Source: Flavisolibacter longurius (GTDB taxonomy: Bacteria; Bacteroidota; Bacteroidia; Chitinophagales; Chitinophagaceae). Taken from it: DNA of 64,000 nucleotides. Numbering within the stretch: the first letter of the stretch is position 1; each line of letters begins with the position of its first letter. The stretch is taken from contig JABUMY010000002.1 of NCBI GenBank assembly GCA_013327885.1, positions 310,001-374,000 on the forward strand, written 5' to 3'. A model generated the notes under the pieces. That model was not told the origin of the DNA. It did not search any database and saw nothing but the letters and a program-made list of their open reading frames with translations. The position numbers were made by a program, and so were the translations under genes. This document shows, one piece after another, positions 16,836 to 25,578 of this stretch.

Positions 16836-18971
16836 ATGTCACTTATTCAGAACATCAGAGACAAGTATGCCCGTGTAGCGGTTGTTGCCATTGGTTTGGC
16901 GCTGTTGGGCTTTATCTTAATGGACGCCTTTGCCGGTGGCGGCGGCGGCCTGTTTGGCGGTCCCGATACCACCATTGGTAAGATCAACGGCGACAAGATA
17001 GAAGCCGATGCCTTTATGCGCCGCGTTTCCGAGATCACGAAGCGTCCCGGTTTTGAAGGCGAGAACGGAACGGCACAGGCAGTGAACGGCTTGTGGCAGC
17101 AGGAAGTGACCAACCGTATCATGGGTGAGCAGTACGAAGAACTGGGCATCTCTGTTAGCGACCGGGAACTGGACCAACTGTTGTTTGGCCCCAATCCTCC
17201 GCAGGAGTTTCGCCAGGCGTTTGGCAATCCCAACGATCCGCAAAGCTGGGATCCCGGCCAGGTGCGCCAGCAATACAACCAGATCAAAAAAAGCGGTACG
17301 CCTGATCAAAAAGCACAACTGGCAGAACTGATCGACTACATCGAGCAGCAGCAACTGATGAACAAATACAATGCGCTTTTGGCCAGCTCTGTTTATATCC
17401 CCAAATGGTTCCTGGAAAAACGCAATGTGGATAACAGCCAGATGGTTAACGGTGCTTTTGTTTCGGTACCGTATACCAGCATTGCCGACAGCGCCGTAAA
17501 AGTGACCGACGCTGACATCAATGCCTATGTAAAAGCACACCAGAAAGAATTTGAGCAGGACGAAGAAAACCGCTCTGTTAGTTATGTACAATTCAGCGCA
17601 GCGCCTTCTTCTGCCGACAGCGCCGAAGTACGCAACCAGATGCTGCAACTGAAAGACTCCTTCCAGCGCAGCACCAACGCAAGAGAGTTTTTGATTGCCA
17701 ACCGCAGCCTGGCGCAATTCAATGAAACCTATATCAGCAAAGAAGATCTGAACCTGCAGAACAAAGACTCTATTTTCAGTGCACCGGTGGGAACCGTTAG
17801 CGGACCGTTTGCCGAGCAGGAAAGCTATGTAATGGCCAAATTGCTGAATGCAAAAAATCAACCCGATACGGTGAAGGTGCGTCACATCCTGATTGCCCTG
17901 CAACCACAGGATGCTGCCGGCCAGCCCCTGCCCGCCCGTGACTCGGTTACGGCAAAACGCCTTGCCGACAGCGTACAGCAAGCGATTGCCACCGGCGCCA
18001 ATTTCGACAGTGTTGCCGTTCGTCTTTCCGATGACCTGGGCAGCAAGTTCCGCGGTGGTGTTTACGACAGCATTACCCGCCAAACGAATTTTGTTCCCGA
18101 ATTCAAAGAGTTTGCTTTCAACAATGCTACCGGCAGCAAAGGCGTGGTAAAAACACAGTTTGGTTACCACTATATAGAGGTGATGTCGCAAAGAGGTAAC
18201 TCGCCGGTTTACCAGGTAGCGTTTTTTGTACTGCCTGTAGAAGCCAGCCCTGAAACCGTGAGTGAGGCCAGCAACGCCGCCAACATGTTTGCCGGTAATA
18301 CCAAGGACGAAAAAAGCTTCAACGATTATTTTGAAAAGAACCTGCGGGCAAAAGGCTATACCAAAATGGTAGCGGCCAACCTGAAGCCTATGGATTTTTT
18401 TGTAACCGGTCTGCAAGGTTCGGCCCGCGAACTGGTGAAAGCCGTGTTTGAAGCCGACAAAGGTGATGTGATCAGCCCCAGCCAAACCATCAACAACAGC
18501 TACATTGTAGCCGTGGTAACCGGTGTGGATAAAGCGGGTCTTCCTTCGGCTGCTTCGGTGCGTTCGATGATCGAACCGATCCTGATCAACCGTAAAAAAG
18601 CCGACGTGATCAAAGGCCAGATGGGCAAGGTTACGGACCTGAATGCAGTTGCCGCAAAATTCAACCAGACGGTACAGCCTGTGGATAGCCTGCGATTTAG
18701 CGGTGGCGGTCCCTTGGGTTACGAAGTAAGCGTGATTGGTGCGCTGTTCAATCCTGCCAACAAGGGCAAGGTGTCGGCTGACCCCATCCCTGGCCAGGCC
18801 GGTGTGTATGCCATTCGTACAGACGCTGTGTTTACCGGTGCGGTAGAAAATGCCAGCATTGAAGACCAGCGCCGCATGATGGAAATGCAGGCCCGCCAGA
18901 TGTTCCGCTCTCCTGTAGAAGCCCTGCAGAAAAGAGCCGACATCAAAGACTACCGCAGCAAGTTTTATTAA
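16836..18971 (+). CDS. Membrane-anchored peptidylprolyl isomerase (PpiD/SurA-like)
   Basis: A 711-residue periplasmic foldase tethered by one N-terminal transmembrane helix (VAVVAIGLALLGFILMDAF), in the PpiD layout. An N-terminal SurA-like chaperone region follows (INGDKIEADAFMRRV through the helical segments). The parvulin PPIase domain lies near residues 350-450 (VKVRHILIAL, GGVYDSITRQTNFVPEFKEFAF, TQFGYHYIEV). A further C-terminal helical region ends at QMFRSPVEALQKRADIKDYR. It should help fold exported and outer-membrane proteins, fitting a genome rich in TonB-dependent receptors. The ATG at 16836 (MSLIQNIRDKYAR) is preferred to an upstream frame extension. A terminator follows. Confidence 0.92.
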   Translation: MSLIQNIRDKYARVAVVAIGLALLGFILMDAFAGGGGGLFGGPDTTIGKINGDKIEADAFMRRVSEITKRPGFEGENGTAQAVNGLWQQEVTNRIMGEQYEELGISVSDRELDQLLFGPNPPQEFRQAFGNPNDPQSWDPGQVRQQYNQIKKSGTPDQKAQLAELIDYIEQQQLMNKYNALLASSVYIPKWFLEKRNVDNSQMVNGAFVSVPYTSIADSAVKVTDADINAYVKAHQKEFEQDEENRSVSYVQFSAAPSSADSAEVRNQMLQLKDSFQRSTNAREFLIANRSLAQFNETYISKEDLNLQNKDSIFSAPVGTVSGPFAEQESYVMAKLLNAKNQPDTVKVRHILIALQPQDAAGQPLPARDSVTAKRLADSVQQAIATGANFDSVAVRLSDDLGSKFRGGVYDSITRQTNFVPEFKEFAFNNATGSKGVVKTQFGYHYIEVMSQRGNSPVYQVAFFVLPVEASPETVSEASNAANMFAGNTKDEKSFNDYFEKNLRAKGYTKMVAANLKPMDFFVTGLQGSARELVKAVFEADKGDVISPSQTINNSYIVAVVTGVDKAGLPSAASVRSMIEPILINRKKADVIKGQMGKVTDLNAVAAKFNQTVQPVDSLRFSGGGPLGYEVSVIGALFNPANKGKVSADPIPGQAGVYAIRTDAVFTGAVENASIEDQRRMMEMQARQMFRSPVEALQKRADIKDYRSKFY

Positions 18972-19004
18972 GAGTGAGTGGTGAATGGTCAGTGGTGAAA
19001 TCTA
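18972..19004. repeat. Single arm of a period-7 intergenic repeat
   Basis: Contains AGTGGTG AATGGTC AGTGGTG, imperfect 7-bp units directly after the PpiD-like gene. No opposite arm was seen. Confidence 0.4.
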
Positions 19005-19029
19005 ACCTCAGACCTACCAATAAATGAAA

Positions 19030-19067
19030 AGCGAGACCGTTTCGAAAGAAACGGTCTCGCTTTTTTT
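19030..19067 (+). terminator. Strong intrinsic terminator after the PpiD-like gene
   Basis: Perfect 14-bp stem agcgagaccgtttc / gaaacggtctcgct with a GAAA loop, followed by seven T. Confidence 0.93.
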
Positions 19068-19114
19068 ATCATTCTCCTATCAATCCCATACATCGTAGAC
19101 ATCCCGGTTCGGAC

Positions 19115-19122
19115 TACCTTTG
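19115..19122 (+). promoter_or_regulatory. -7 element TACCTTTG of the DUF2480 gene
   Basis: Exact TAnnTTTG match ending 4 nt before the ATG at 19127. The mRNA would be leaderless. Confidence 0.5.
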
Positions 19123-19126
19123 CACC

Positions 19127-19660
19127 ATGAGCGAAGCCATTGTGAACAAGGTAGCCCAAAGTGGGCTGATCACCCTGAACCTGGAAGACCATTTGCCCAA
19201 GGGCGAAACAGCCACCTTTGACCTGAAGGAGCATCTTTTTATGGGACTGATCCTGAAAGAAAAAGATTTTCGCGAAGCGTTGAAAAATATCGATTGGACC
19301 ATCTACAGCGGTAAGAACGTGGCCATTACCTGTACGGCCGATGCGATTATTCCGTTGTGGGCCTATATGCTGGTGACAACTTACCTGCAGCCTGTGGCGA
19401 AAGAAGTGTATGTGGGTACAGCCGAAGAAATGCACAAACATCTTTTCCTCCAAAACATTGCGGCCATTGATGCAACCACATTTGCGGACAAACGAATTGT
19501 CGTAAAAGGTTGCGGTGATGTTCCCGTGGGTGCATTTGCCTACGCCGAACTGACAAAGCACCTTCTGCCCCACGTAAAAAGCATTATGTACGGTGAGCCG
19601 TGCAGCACGGTGCCGGTGTATAAGAAGAGCGGCCCCCTGTCCCCCGGTGGGGGAACTTAG
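19127..19660 (+). CDS. DUF2480 family protein
   Basis: A 177-residue cytosolic protein of the Bacteroidota-restricted DUF2480 family. Recognisable segments are ITLNLEDHLP, FDLKEHLFMGLILKEKDFREAL, VAITCTADAIIPLWAYMLV and VVKGCGDVPVGAFAYAELT. Function is unknown. The last ~10 residues (SGPLSPGGGT) are encoded by a GC-rich repeat that recurs elsewhere at gene ends. The ancestral C-terminus was therefore probably near VPVYKK, and the repeat has extended or replaced it. Confidence 0.88.
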   Translation: MSEAIVNKVAQSGLITLNLEDHLPKGETATFDLKEHLFMGLILKEKDFREALKNIDWTIYSGKNVAITCTADAIIPLWAYMLVTTYLQPVAKEVYVGTAEEMHKHLFLQNIAAIDATTFADKRIVVKGCGDVPVGAFAYAELTKHLLPHVKSIMYGEPCSTVPVYKKSGPLSPGGGT

Positions 19661-19661
19661 G
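19631..19661. repeat. GC-rich hairpin repeat, copy A
   Basis: One of five copies sharing a CCCCCACCGGGGG-type core and a GGGGGCC end. It is inverted relative to copy B at 19879-19908 with one indel and one mismatch. It overlaps the DUF2480 3' end. Confidence 0.75.
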
Positions 19662-19718
19662 TTCATGGTTTCTTTTCTTTTTCAGTCTTTCCTTTAGCAA
19701 TACCTATCCTACAATAAA

Positions 19719-19748
19719 AAAAGCCTGTTGTACAACAGGCTTTTTTTA
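19719..19748. terminator. Bidirectional terminator between convergent genes
   Basis: Palindrome aagcctgttgtacaacaggctt flanked by A-run and T-run. It serves DUF2480 rightward and possibly the leftward gene too. Confidence 0.85.
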
Positions 19749-19878
19749 TTTATGTATTGAGATGCTGTGATACTGTTGATTGTTTATTATGTTGTAAAAG
19801 TGGACACCTTTTAACCAGTCCAGCAATTGAAAAAACATTTTGCTGTAAGAAAAGATGCAAATAGGAATGTATCATAGA

Positions 19879-19908
19879 CCTAAGTTACCCCACCGGGGGA
19901 CAGGGGCC
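19879..19908. repeat. GC-rich hairpin repeat, copy B
   Basis: Inverted partner of copy A, abutting the 3' end of the leftward hypothetical gene that ends at 19910. Confidence 0.75.
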
Positions 19909-19909
19909 G

Positions 19910-20494
19910 TTACTCCTTCACCTTTCCCCTTTCGTTGTCCTCTCTTTCTTTTTGATAAACCGAAAGAAAGATCTTCCATTCCATCAGTTCATACTGCAGC
20001 GATAGCTCCACTTTTACTTTGGGCAGGTTGGTGGCGGCAGGCACCAGGCGAAAAACACTGCTGGCAAACTTGCGGCTTTCGGAGGGAGCATCATAGTCGC
20101 CTTCCAGGCGGTAAGCATAATCGCGGTTAAGCGTCAGCGTTATCCCCTTCAGGTCTTTGTAAAGGCTTTTGTATTTTTTCTCCACCTCGCTGAATTCTTC
20201 GGTGGTGAACATCTGGGCTTCCCAACTATACACCGGCTCCGATCCGGAATACTGCGTGATGGTATTTTTTTCGGCCGATTTAAACTGCAGCAGCGAGACG
20301 TATTCCACGGTCTGTGGATTGTTGTTGAGCACTTCGCCCCGGATGTTCACAAAATCAACCGGGTAGTCGGAGATCACTTTTTCCAGTGCCTGCCGCATGT
20401 CGCTATTGGAAAGACCCGGCAACCGAAACTGTGCGTGGCCGGAAAGGGAAATAAACAAAAACGAAAAAAGGAAGAACGCAGTCAATTTTTTCAT
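19910..20494 (-). CDS. Hypothetical secreted protein
   Basis: A 194-residue protein with a signal peptide (MKKLTAFFLFSFLFISLSGHAQ) and no domain that I recognise. The mature part is mixed alpha/beta, with recurring aromatic and charged residues (LNRDYAYRLEGDYD, LSLQYELMEWKIFLSVYQK). The last residues are hydrophilic and Lys/Glu-rich. It should be periplasmic or outer-membrane associated. It is divergent from a 54-residue gene, and two DnaA-box-like 9-mers lie in the shared upstream region. No function is proposed. Confidence 0.75.
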   Translation of the reverse strand: MKKLTAFFLFSFLFISLSGHAQFRLPGLSNSDMRQALEKVISDYPVDFVNIRGEVLNNNPQTVEYVSLLQFKSAEKNTITQYSGSEPVYSWEAQMFTTEEFSEVEKKYKSLYKDLKGITLTLNRDYAYRLEGDYDAPSESRKFASSVFRLVPAATNLPKVKVELSLQYELMEWKIFLSVYQKEREDNERGKVKE

Positions 20495-20566
20495 GGTATA
20501 GGATTACAAAATTAAATCGGAGCCAAAATAGGGAAAAGCTTTCTTTCTCGCCAATTTTCGTTAAGT

Positions 20567-20586
20567 TTATCCACCCATTATCCACA
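20567..20586 (+). promoter_or_regulatory. Pair of DnaA-box-like 9-mers in a divergent promoter region
   Basis: TTATCCACC at 20567-20575 (one mismatch) and exact TTATCCACA at 20578-20586, same strand, two bases apart, between divergent genes about 3.8 kb from the candidate origin. Confidence 0.45.
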
Positions 20587-20607
20587 AAACCCGTAAAAAC
20601 ACGCAAC

Positions 20608-20772
20608 ATGAAAAACAAAGACATTATTTATGCAAAACAGTCGGCTAAGATCTATAGCCGCGATTACAAACCTTCCACCAATGTGTGGCGATTCATGCGT
20701 TCCATTATCGGAGCCTGGCTGTATGGTTCTTCCACACCAACAGACTATTCGCCTCACAAACGGTTCAAATAA
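20608..20772 (+). CDS. Small basic hypothetical protein (54 aa)
   Basis: A short frame starting MKNKDIIYAKQSAKIYSRDY and ending SPHKRFK. It is supported by an ATG shortly after the paired DnaA-box-like sites and by a perfect intrinsic terminator right after the stop codon. The product is basic, with one hydrophobic stretch (FMRSIIGAWLYG) and no recognised domain. The tight promoter-frame-terminator arrangement makes a real gene likely. Function unknown. Confidence 0.55.
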   Translation: MKNKDIIYAKQSAKIYSRDYKPSTNVWRFMRSIIGAWLYGSSTPTDYSPHKRFK

Positions 20773-20800
20773 AAAAACCTCCCGTCAGGGAGGTTTTTTT
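20771..20800. terminator. Bidirectional terminator after the 54-aa gene
   Basis: Stem aaacctccc / gggaggttt with a GTCA loop, A-run on the left and T-run on the right. It overlaps the stop codon and also faces the TonB-type gene. Confidence 0.9.
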
Positions 20801-20854
20801 ATGCTTCGTCAGCAAAAGACATTCGGTATTACACAATACTTTGCCAACATACTT

Positions 20855-23710
20855 TTAAAAACGGGCGCCACCAACGCCTATCATTGCCGGCATGCTTCGG
20901 CCACCCATACGGTTGATCTTATAGCTGAAGGATAGCATGGCGTAACGTTTCAGCGTCATGTTCTGTACGTCTTCAATGTAGTTATCGTTTACCGTACGAT
21001 ACACACTTGTGTTTTGGTTCAGAAGGTCAAACACATAAACCTTGATTTCTCCCCGCCTGCTTTTAAAAACCTCTTTGGCAATGCTGGCATTCCAGATGGC
21101 GTAGTTCTGGTTGTAACCACTGGCTAGGCCTGTATTAAACGTATAGTCTACATCGGTAGCAATGATAAAATTCTTTGGCAGTATGTAAGAAATATCTGCA
21201 GAATACACATGGGTGAAATAGTTGCTGTTGTTGGCTTTTTGCACCGTGTTGCGTACCTGGTTGTACGTAACAGTGGCAGAAACACCGACATCCAGTTTTT
21301 CCTTGAAGTTGTAATTCAGTCGCAGGTTTTCGGTGACGGAAAGATTGCGGTTGTAATTCTTGACGTTGTTGATAAGAGTAACATCCTGGTTATAGCCAAT
21401 GCGGGTATTGAAGTTAACATTACCACCCTGCAGGTTACGAATGGGAAAACCCATGTTGAAATTACCGCTGATGTTATACACACCTGAAACGTTTTGCGGC
21501 TTGCTAACCTGTACGCCGCCGGGCAGATATTCAATGGCGTTGGCGATCCTGTTTTGCGTGGTGCTGTACGTAAGAAACGCAAAAAAGTTGCGGAATTTCA
21601 TCACATCGAAAAAGTTATAGCTTAACATCAGGTTGTGCGAAAACTCCTGCTTCAGGAAAGGGTTTCCCCGGGTGATGTAAGGAAAGTTGTCGCGGTTTTC
21701 CACATCCTGCAACTGGCTGGCAGTGGGCTGATTAGTGCGGCCGCGGTAATTGAACCGCAGGCTTCGACTCCGCTGGAACTGGTAGTTGAACGAGGCCGTT
21801 GGAAAAAAGTTGGTTGCTCTTTGCACAACACTGTTCTTTGTTGTCAGGTTATTGCTTTCCAAACTTGTTTGCTGTACGGCAAAGCCCAACTGGTAATTGT
21901 ATTTCTTTTTAACAATGCGCAGGTTGGTGCCATAACGGTCATACACATTCGAATTATCAAAAAAGTTGGTTTGCTCGTCATCCGGAATTTCGTACCGGCC
22001 GGTGACCAGGTTTTTTACAAACGTGCGACGGTCGTTGCGGTTGCGGTTATCGGTATGGTTGTAATTCAGCTCAAGAATTTTATCCCGCGCAAGTGCTTCG
22101 GTAAACGATGCATTGATGCTGTAATTATTGGTTTTGCTTTCAATGGCGTTCATCTGGTCTTGCTGGCGAACCGTGAGGTTGTTGATGGTATAGCCTTCGC
22201 GGTCGTTGTTAGCAAGTGTGTTAGAAAGGTTCACCGAAAGTGTTCGTCCCGGCTTGCGGAATTTACGTCGCCATAATAGGTTATTGCTCCAATTATAGCC
22301 TTCGCCCTGGTTGGTATTGAAGTTACTTCCCTGGTTCAGTAATTTGTTGTTGGATGAATTGCTCGAAAGCGTTCCCTCACTTCTGGTTTCAGTTTTTTGG
22401 AAGCTAAGATTGGGCTGAAAGATCACCGAGTTAAACGAATCAATGGTAATGGTCATGTTCAGGTTTGTCCTGTTGTTGTAATTCCTGCTTCGCGATGCAG
22501 CGTTCTCCGCTGTAAAAATGGAAGAATCGGTAAGAAAGTTCTGGCGCAAGGTTTTGTTTTGGTTTTCGCGGCCCGAATAATTAAAGAAATAACTGCCGTT
22601 CACATCAAAGGTTTTGCTCCAGGTATCGCGGTAGTTAAGCCCTGCCTGTGATGATGTAGCAATACCGCCTGTACTGCTGCCGCCTCCATTCATGCTACCA
22701 AACCCACTTCCCATGTTCATGCCGCCAACCTGGATGCCACCGCCGCCGCCACCGCTTCTGCCGCCACTGCCTCCCCCCATTACCATCATACCGCCCCCGC
22801 CGCCAAGGCCTCCGCTCATCATACCACCGCCCGAACCCAGCATCCCCATCATGTCCGATGTGGTAAAGCTCTGGTTATTGGTGTTGTTGCTTTTAGCAAT
22901 AATGTTGGCCTGCGTAGCGCCTTTGAAATAATTAGCGGTAAGGCCGGCATCGTACCGCTGGTCGGAACCGTAACCTGCTGTTGCTCTCCCGAAGATGCCT
23001 TTCTTTTTGTCTTTTTTCAGTTTGAGGTTAATGGCTTTGCTGCGACTACCGTCATCAATGCCGTTGAACTTTGCCTGCTCGCTCATGTCATCAAATACAT
23101 CGACCCTGTCTACCATATCGGCCGTGAGGTTTTTGGTGGCCAGCTTTGGATCGTTGTTGAAAAACTCTTTTCCATCCACATACACCTTTTGCACGTTTTC
23201 GCCCTGGGCCCGAACGGTTCCGTCTCTTTCTACCTGCAAGCCGGGCAGTTTTTTAAGCAGGTCTTCCACCGTAGCATTGGGTTTTGTTTTAAACGCATCG
23301 GCCTTATACGAGATAGTATCGCCGTTTATTTTCACCGGTGCTTCCACAATTACAATTTCATCCAGCGCCTTGTCGGCCCGCTGCATTTGAACAAGACCGT
23401 AATCCACTTCGGTATGGCCGGCACTGATGGCAAAGCTTCGCTTAAACGTTCGCAAGCCGGTAAACGAAACCACCACCTGGTAATCGCCTGCATCAAGGTT
23501 TTTGATCTCGAAAGCACCGTTGCTGCGGGTAAGGGTAAACGATATGAGGGTTGAATCAGGCAAACGCATCACGGAGACTGTGGCATCTTCGAGCGGTGAT
23601 GCGGAAACAGAGTCCTGCAGGATGCCTTTGACGGTGCCGCTGACTTTTTGTGCGGACGCTGAAAGACAGAAGCCGAGAAAGACCAATAGGAAAAGGTAAC
23701 CATTCTTCAT
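20855..23710 (-). CDS. TonB-dependent receptor-like outer-membrane barrel protein with Gly/Met-rich insert
   Basis: A 951-residue outer-membrane protein with signal peptide (to about SASAQ, residue 21). A carboxypeptidase-regulatory-like beta sandwich follows (about 25-110), then a plug-like domain (about 115-235: SYKADAFKTKPNATVEDLLKKLPG, VYVDGKEFFNNDPKLATKNL) and an OMP_b-brl_3 type barrel. Residues ~286-349 are an unusual low-complexity Gly/Met/Ser stretch (GGGGGMMVMGGGSGG and similar). The ligand is unknown; such barrels in this phylum often act in uptake or export of peptides or siderophores. No partner SusD is adjacent, so it is not a classic SusC. Confidence 0.88.
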   Translation of the reverse strand: MKNGYLFLLVFLGFCLSASAQKVSGTVKGILQDSVSASPLEDATVSVMRLPDSTLISFTLTRSNGAFEIKNLDAGDYQVVVSFTGLRTFKRSFAISAGHTEVDYGLVQMQRADKALDEIVIVEAPVKINGDTISYKADAFKTKPNATVEDLLKKLPGLQVERDGTVRAQGENVQKVYVDGKEFFNNDPKLATKNLTADMVDRVDVFDDMSEQAKFNGIDDGSRSKAINLKLKKDKKKGIFGRATAGYGSDQRYDAGLTANYFKGATQANIIAKSNNTNNQSFTTSDMMGMLGSGGGMMSGGLGGGGGMMVMGGGSGGRSGGGGGGIQVGGMNMGSGFGSMNGGGSSTGGIATSSQAGLNYRDTWSKTFDVNGSYFFNYSGRENQNKTLRQNFLTDSSIFTAENAASRSRNYNNRTNLNMTITIDSFNSVIFQPNLSFQKTETRSEGTLSSNSSNNKLLNQGSNFNTNQGEGYNWSNNLLWRRKFRKPGRTLSVNLSNTLANNDREGYTINNLTVRQQDQMNAIESKTNNYSINASFTEALARDKILELNYNHTDNRNRNDRRTFVKNLVTGRYEIPDDEQTNFFDNSNVYDRYGTNLRIVKKKYNYQLGFAVQQTSLESNNLTTKNSVVQRATNFFPTASFNYQFQRSRSLRFNYRGRTNQPTASQLQDVENRDNFPYITRGNPFLKQEFSHNLMLSYNFFDVMKFRNFFAFLTYSTTQNRIANAIEYLPGGVQVSKPQNVSGVYNISGNFNMGFPIRNLQGGNVNFNTRIGYNQDVTLINNVKNYNRNLSVTENLRLNYNFKEKLDVGVSATVTYNQVRNTVQKANNSNYFTHVYSADISYILPKNFIIATDVDYTFNTGLASGYNQNYAIWNASIAKEVFKSRRGEIKVYVFDLLNQNTSVYRTVNDNYIEDVQNMTLKRYAMLSFSYKINRMGGRSMPAMIGVGGARF

Positions 23711-23816
23711 AAGCGGTAATTGACAGGTACGAAGATATTCGGATATTTCCGCGATGCAGGTTAAATTAGGTTAAGCGGGTGATAAACGGACTTCAACGTA
23801 TATAAATGGCAGAAGA

Positions 23817-23824
23817 TATATTTG
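23817..23824 (+). promoter_or_regulatory. -7 element TATATTTG upstream of the methyltransferase
   Basis: Exact TAnnTTTG match. It lies downstream of an in-frame ATG at 23806, which supports the later ATG at 23845 as the real start. Confidence 0.5.
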
Positions 23825-23844
23825 TGCTGCAAAAAAATAGCACA

Positions 23845-24471
23845 ATGTCGGTACAGCAACACTACAACCAATGGTCGGATACGTATGATGAAGTGGAAAA
23901 CAAAACACGGGACCTGGAGAAAAAGGCCGGGCAAGCGGTGCTCTCCGGTCGCTCCTTTGCCAACGTTTTGGAATTGGGTTGCGGTACGGGTAAGAACACA
24001 GGTTGGTTAAGTGAAATTGCAAAGCAACAAATTGCCGTTGACCTTTCGGAAGGCATGCTGGAAAAAGCAAGGCAAAAGGTTAGCAGCGAGAGGGTGCGTT
24101 TTCAACAGGCAGATATTACAAAACCCTGGAATTTTGTTTCGACAGGCATTGACCTGGTTACCTGCAGTCTTATTTTGGAACACATCCAGGACCTGTCTTT
24201 TATTTTCAGCGAAGCGGGTAAAGTGCTAAATGCCGATGGCCTGTTTTATAGCGGTGAACTGCATCCTTACAAGCAATACAGCGGCAGCAAAGCACGGTTT
24301 GAAACTGCAGAAGGAACGCAGGTGCTGCAGTGTTTTGTGCATCACCTTTCGGACTATACAGGCGCCGCTCTTGCTAACGGTTTTATTGTTGAAAGTATAG
24401 AAGAATGGTTTGACGAAAACAACCGGGGTGGTACACCGCGGCTGGTTTCTTTCCTGTTTCGAAAAACTTAA
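23845..24471 (+). CDS. Class I SAM-dependent methyltransferase
   Basis: A 208-residue Rossmann-fold methyltransferase. Motif I is VLELGCGTGKNTGWL, followed by the acidic motif II position (QIAVDLSEGML) and the motif IV region (GIDLVTCSLILEHIQDL). The protein resembles BioC/UbiE-like small-molecule methyltransferases, but the substrate cannot be assigned. The ATG at 23845 is preferred because the upstream ATG (23806) precedes the probable transcription start. The 3' end overlaps the convergent 2H phosphoesterase gene by 4 bp. Confidence 0.87.
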   Translation: MSVQQHYNQWSDTYDEVENKTRDLEKKAGQAVLSGRSFANVLELGCGTGKNTGWLSEIAKQQIAVDLSEGMLEKARQKVSSERVRFQQADITKPWNFVSTGIDLVTCSLILEHIQDLSFIFSEAGKVLNADGLFYSGELHPYKQYSGSKARFETAEGTQVLQCFVHHLSDYTGAALANGFIVESIEEWFDENNRGGTPRLVSFLFRKT

Positions 24472-24983
24472 GCCGGCTGAAAAAGATAGTCTTCCAGGTG
24501 CTTCCAGGGCCCGCTTTCATAAGACCATAAGCTAAAGCCAATCCCTGTCATCGTAAAGGGTTGAAACGAAGCCTGCAACGTTTGCAGCGTTTGTCTCGCT
24601 ACTTCCGGTGAAACCTTGTTTTGCACGGTGATATGCGGCCACCGTTTTTGGCTATCCTGCGGCGTTAGCCACTGTTTCCATTTGGCTTGCATCGCCTTGT
24701 GCAACTGCAGCAGTTCCGGCGCTTCAACTTTATAGGCCACGCCTTTCCCGATACTTTTTACTTCGGTTACTTGCAGGTCGATTGGTATGCACATTTTGCT
24801 CCACGCTTGCAAGTCATCCCTAATTGTGGTTTCATTTGGCGGCAGGTGATGAAACAATGTGAGGTGGGCATCGATGTAGTTGATAGATGGAGGAAAGTAC
24901 TGTTTACGCAATGTGTTGAAAAAGGCGGCAGCATCTGCCTCCAGCGTCAATGTAAGAATAAGGGGATTGGTGCTATTCATCAT
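24468..24983 (-). CDS. 2'-5' RNA ligase family (2H phosphoesterase) protein
   Basis: A 171-residue 2H-superfamily protein with two HxT motifs: DAHLTLFHHLP near residue 40 and WPHITVQNKV near residue 116. These histidines form the catalytic pair in enzymes that hydrolyse or form 2'-5' or cyclic phosphodiester bonds in RNA or nucleotides. Its physiological substrate is unknown. There is no signal peptide. It stands alone and converges with the methyltransferase gene. Confidence 0.85.
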   Translation of the reverse strand: MMNSTNPLILTLTLEADAAAFFNTLRKQYFPPSINYIDAHLTLFHHLPPNETTIRDDLQAWSKMCIPIDLQVTEVKSIGKGVAYKVEAPELLQLHKAMQAKWKQWLTPQDSQKRWPHITVQNKVSPEVARQTLQTLQASFQPFTMTGIGFSLWSYESGPWKHLEDYLFQPA

Positions 24984-25077
24984 ATTGCATTAAACTGAAT
25001 GGCCTTGGGCATTTTAAAACCACCGGCTTTGTTGTAAATTACTTCAACAAAGACGCTCTCACCAAAACAAAGCTGCC

Positions 25078-25521
25078 ATGTCGTTTTTTAAAATTTGGAT
25101 CCATGCTGTATGGGGTACAAAAGCCCGTGTACCTATTCTGGAAAAAGAAAAAAGGGTATTGCTGTTTCGGCATATCAAAACCTACGCTTTGCAGAAAGAG
25201 GTTTATGTGGATTGTATCGGAGGTTTTGACGATCATGTGCATTGCCTTTTTGAACTGCATGCAGAAATTTCGTTGGCAAAAACAATGCAGTTGTTGAAAG
25301 GTGAATCTTCGCACTGGGCGAATCAACAGCGAATGTTTTCAGTGAACCTGAAGTGGGCAAACGAATACTTTGCCTGTTCGGTAAGCGAATCGGTAGTGGA
25401 GAAAGTAAGGGCCTATATTAGAAATCAGGAAGAGCACCACAGGAAAATAACCTTCGCAGATGAATATGAACTGTTCCTGAAGAAGTACGGCCTGCGAAGA
25501 GACAAACAGCGGCATCCCTGA
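25078..25521 (+). mobile_element. tnpA: IS200/IS605-type Y1 transposase (REP-associated type)
   Basis: A 147-residue HUH (Y1) transposase. The HUH motif is DDHVHCLFEL, and the catalytic Tyr lies in VRAYIRNQEEHHRK. The N-terminus MSFFKIWIHAVWGTKAR is typical of the family in this phylum. Such enzymes act on single-stranded DNA hairpins. No accessory tnpB is present. The ~200 bp downstream hold nested palindromes (25579-25725) that could be its substrate, making this a possible REP-associated transposase. The frame is intact. Confidence 0.88.
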
Positions 25522-25578
25522 CAAAGGCACCATCCTATCGAGCCCATTGGCAAACTAACGTTAGCCTTCTCTCTTTGC

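Noticed and set aside
16917-18485. Long antisense frame (522 codons) on the minus strand over the PpiD-like gene
   Set aside because: It is a codon-bias shadow of a well-supported gene; its translation has no domain, signal or context support.
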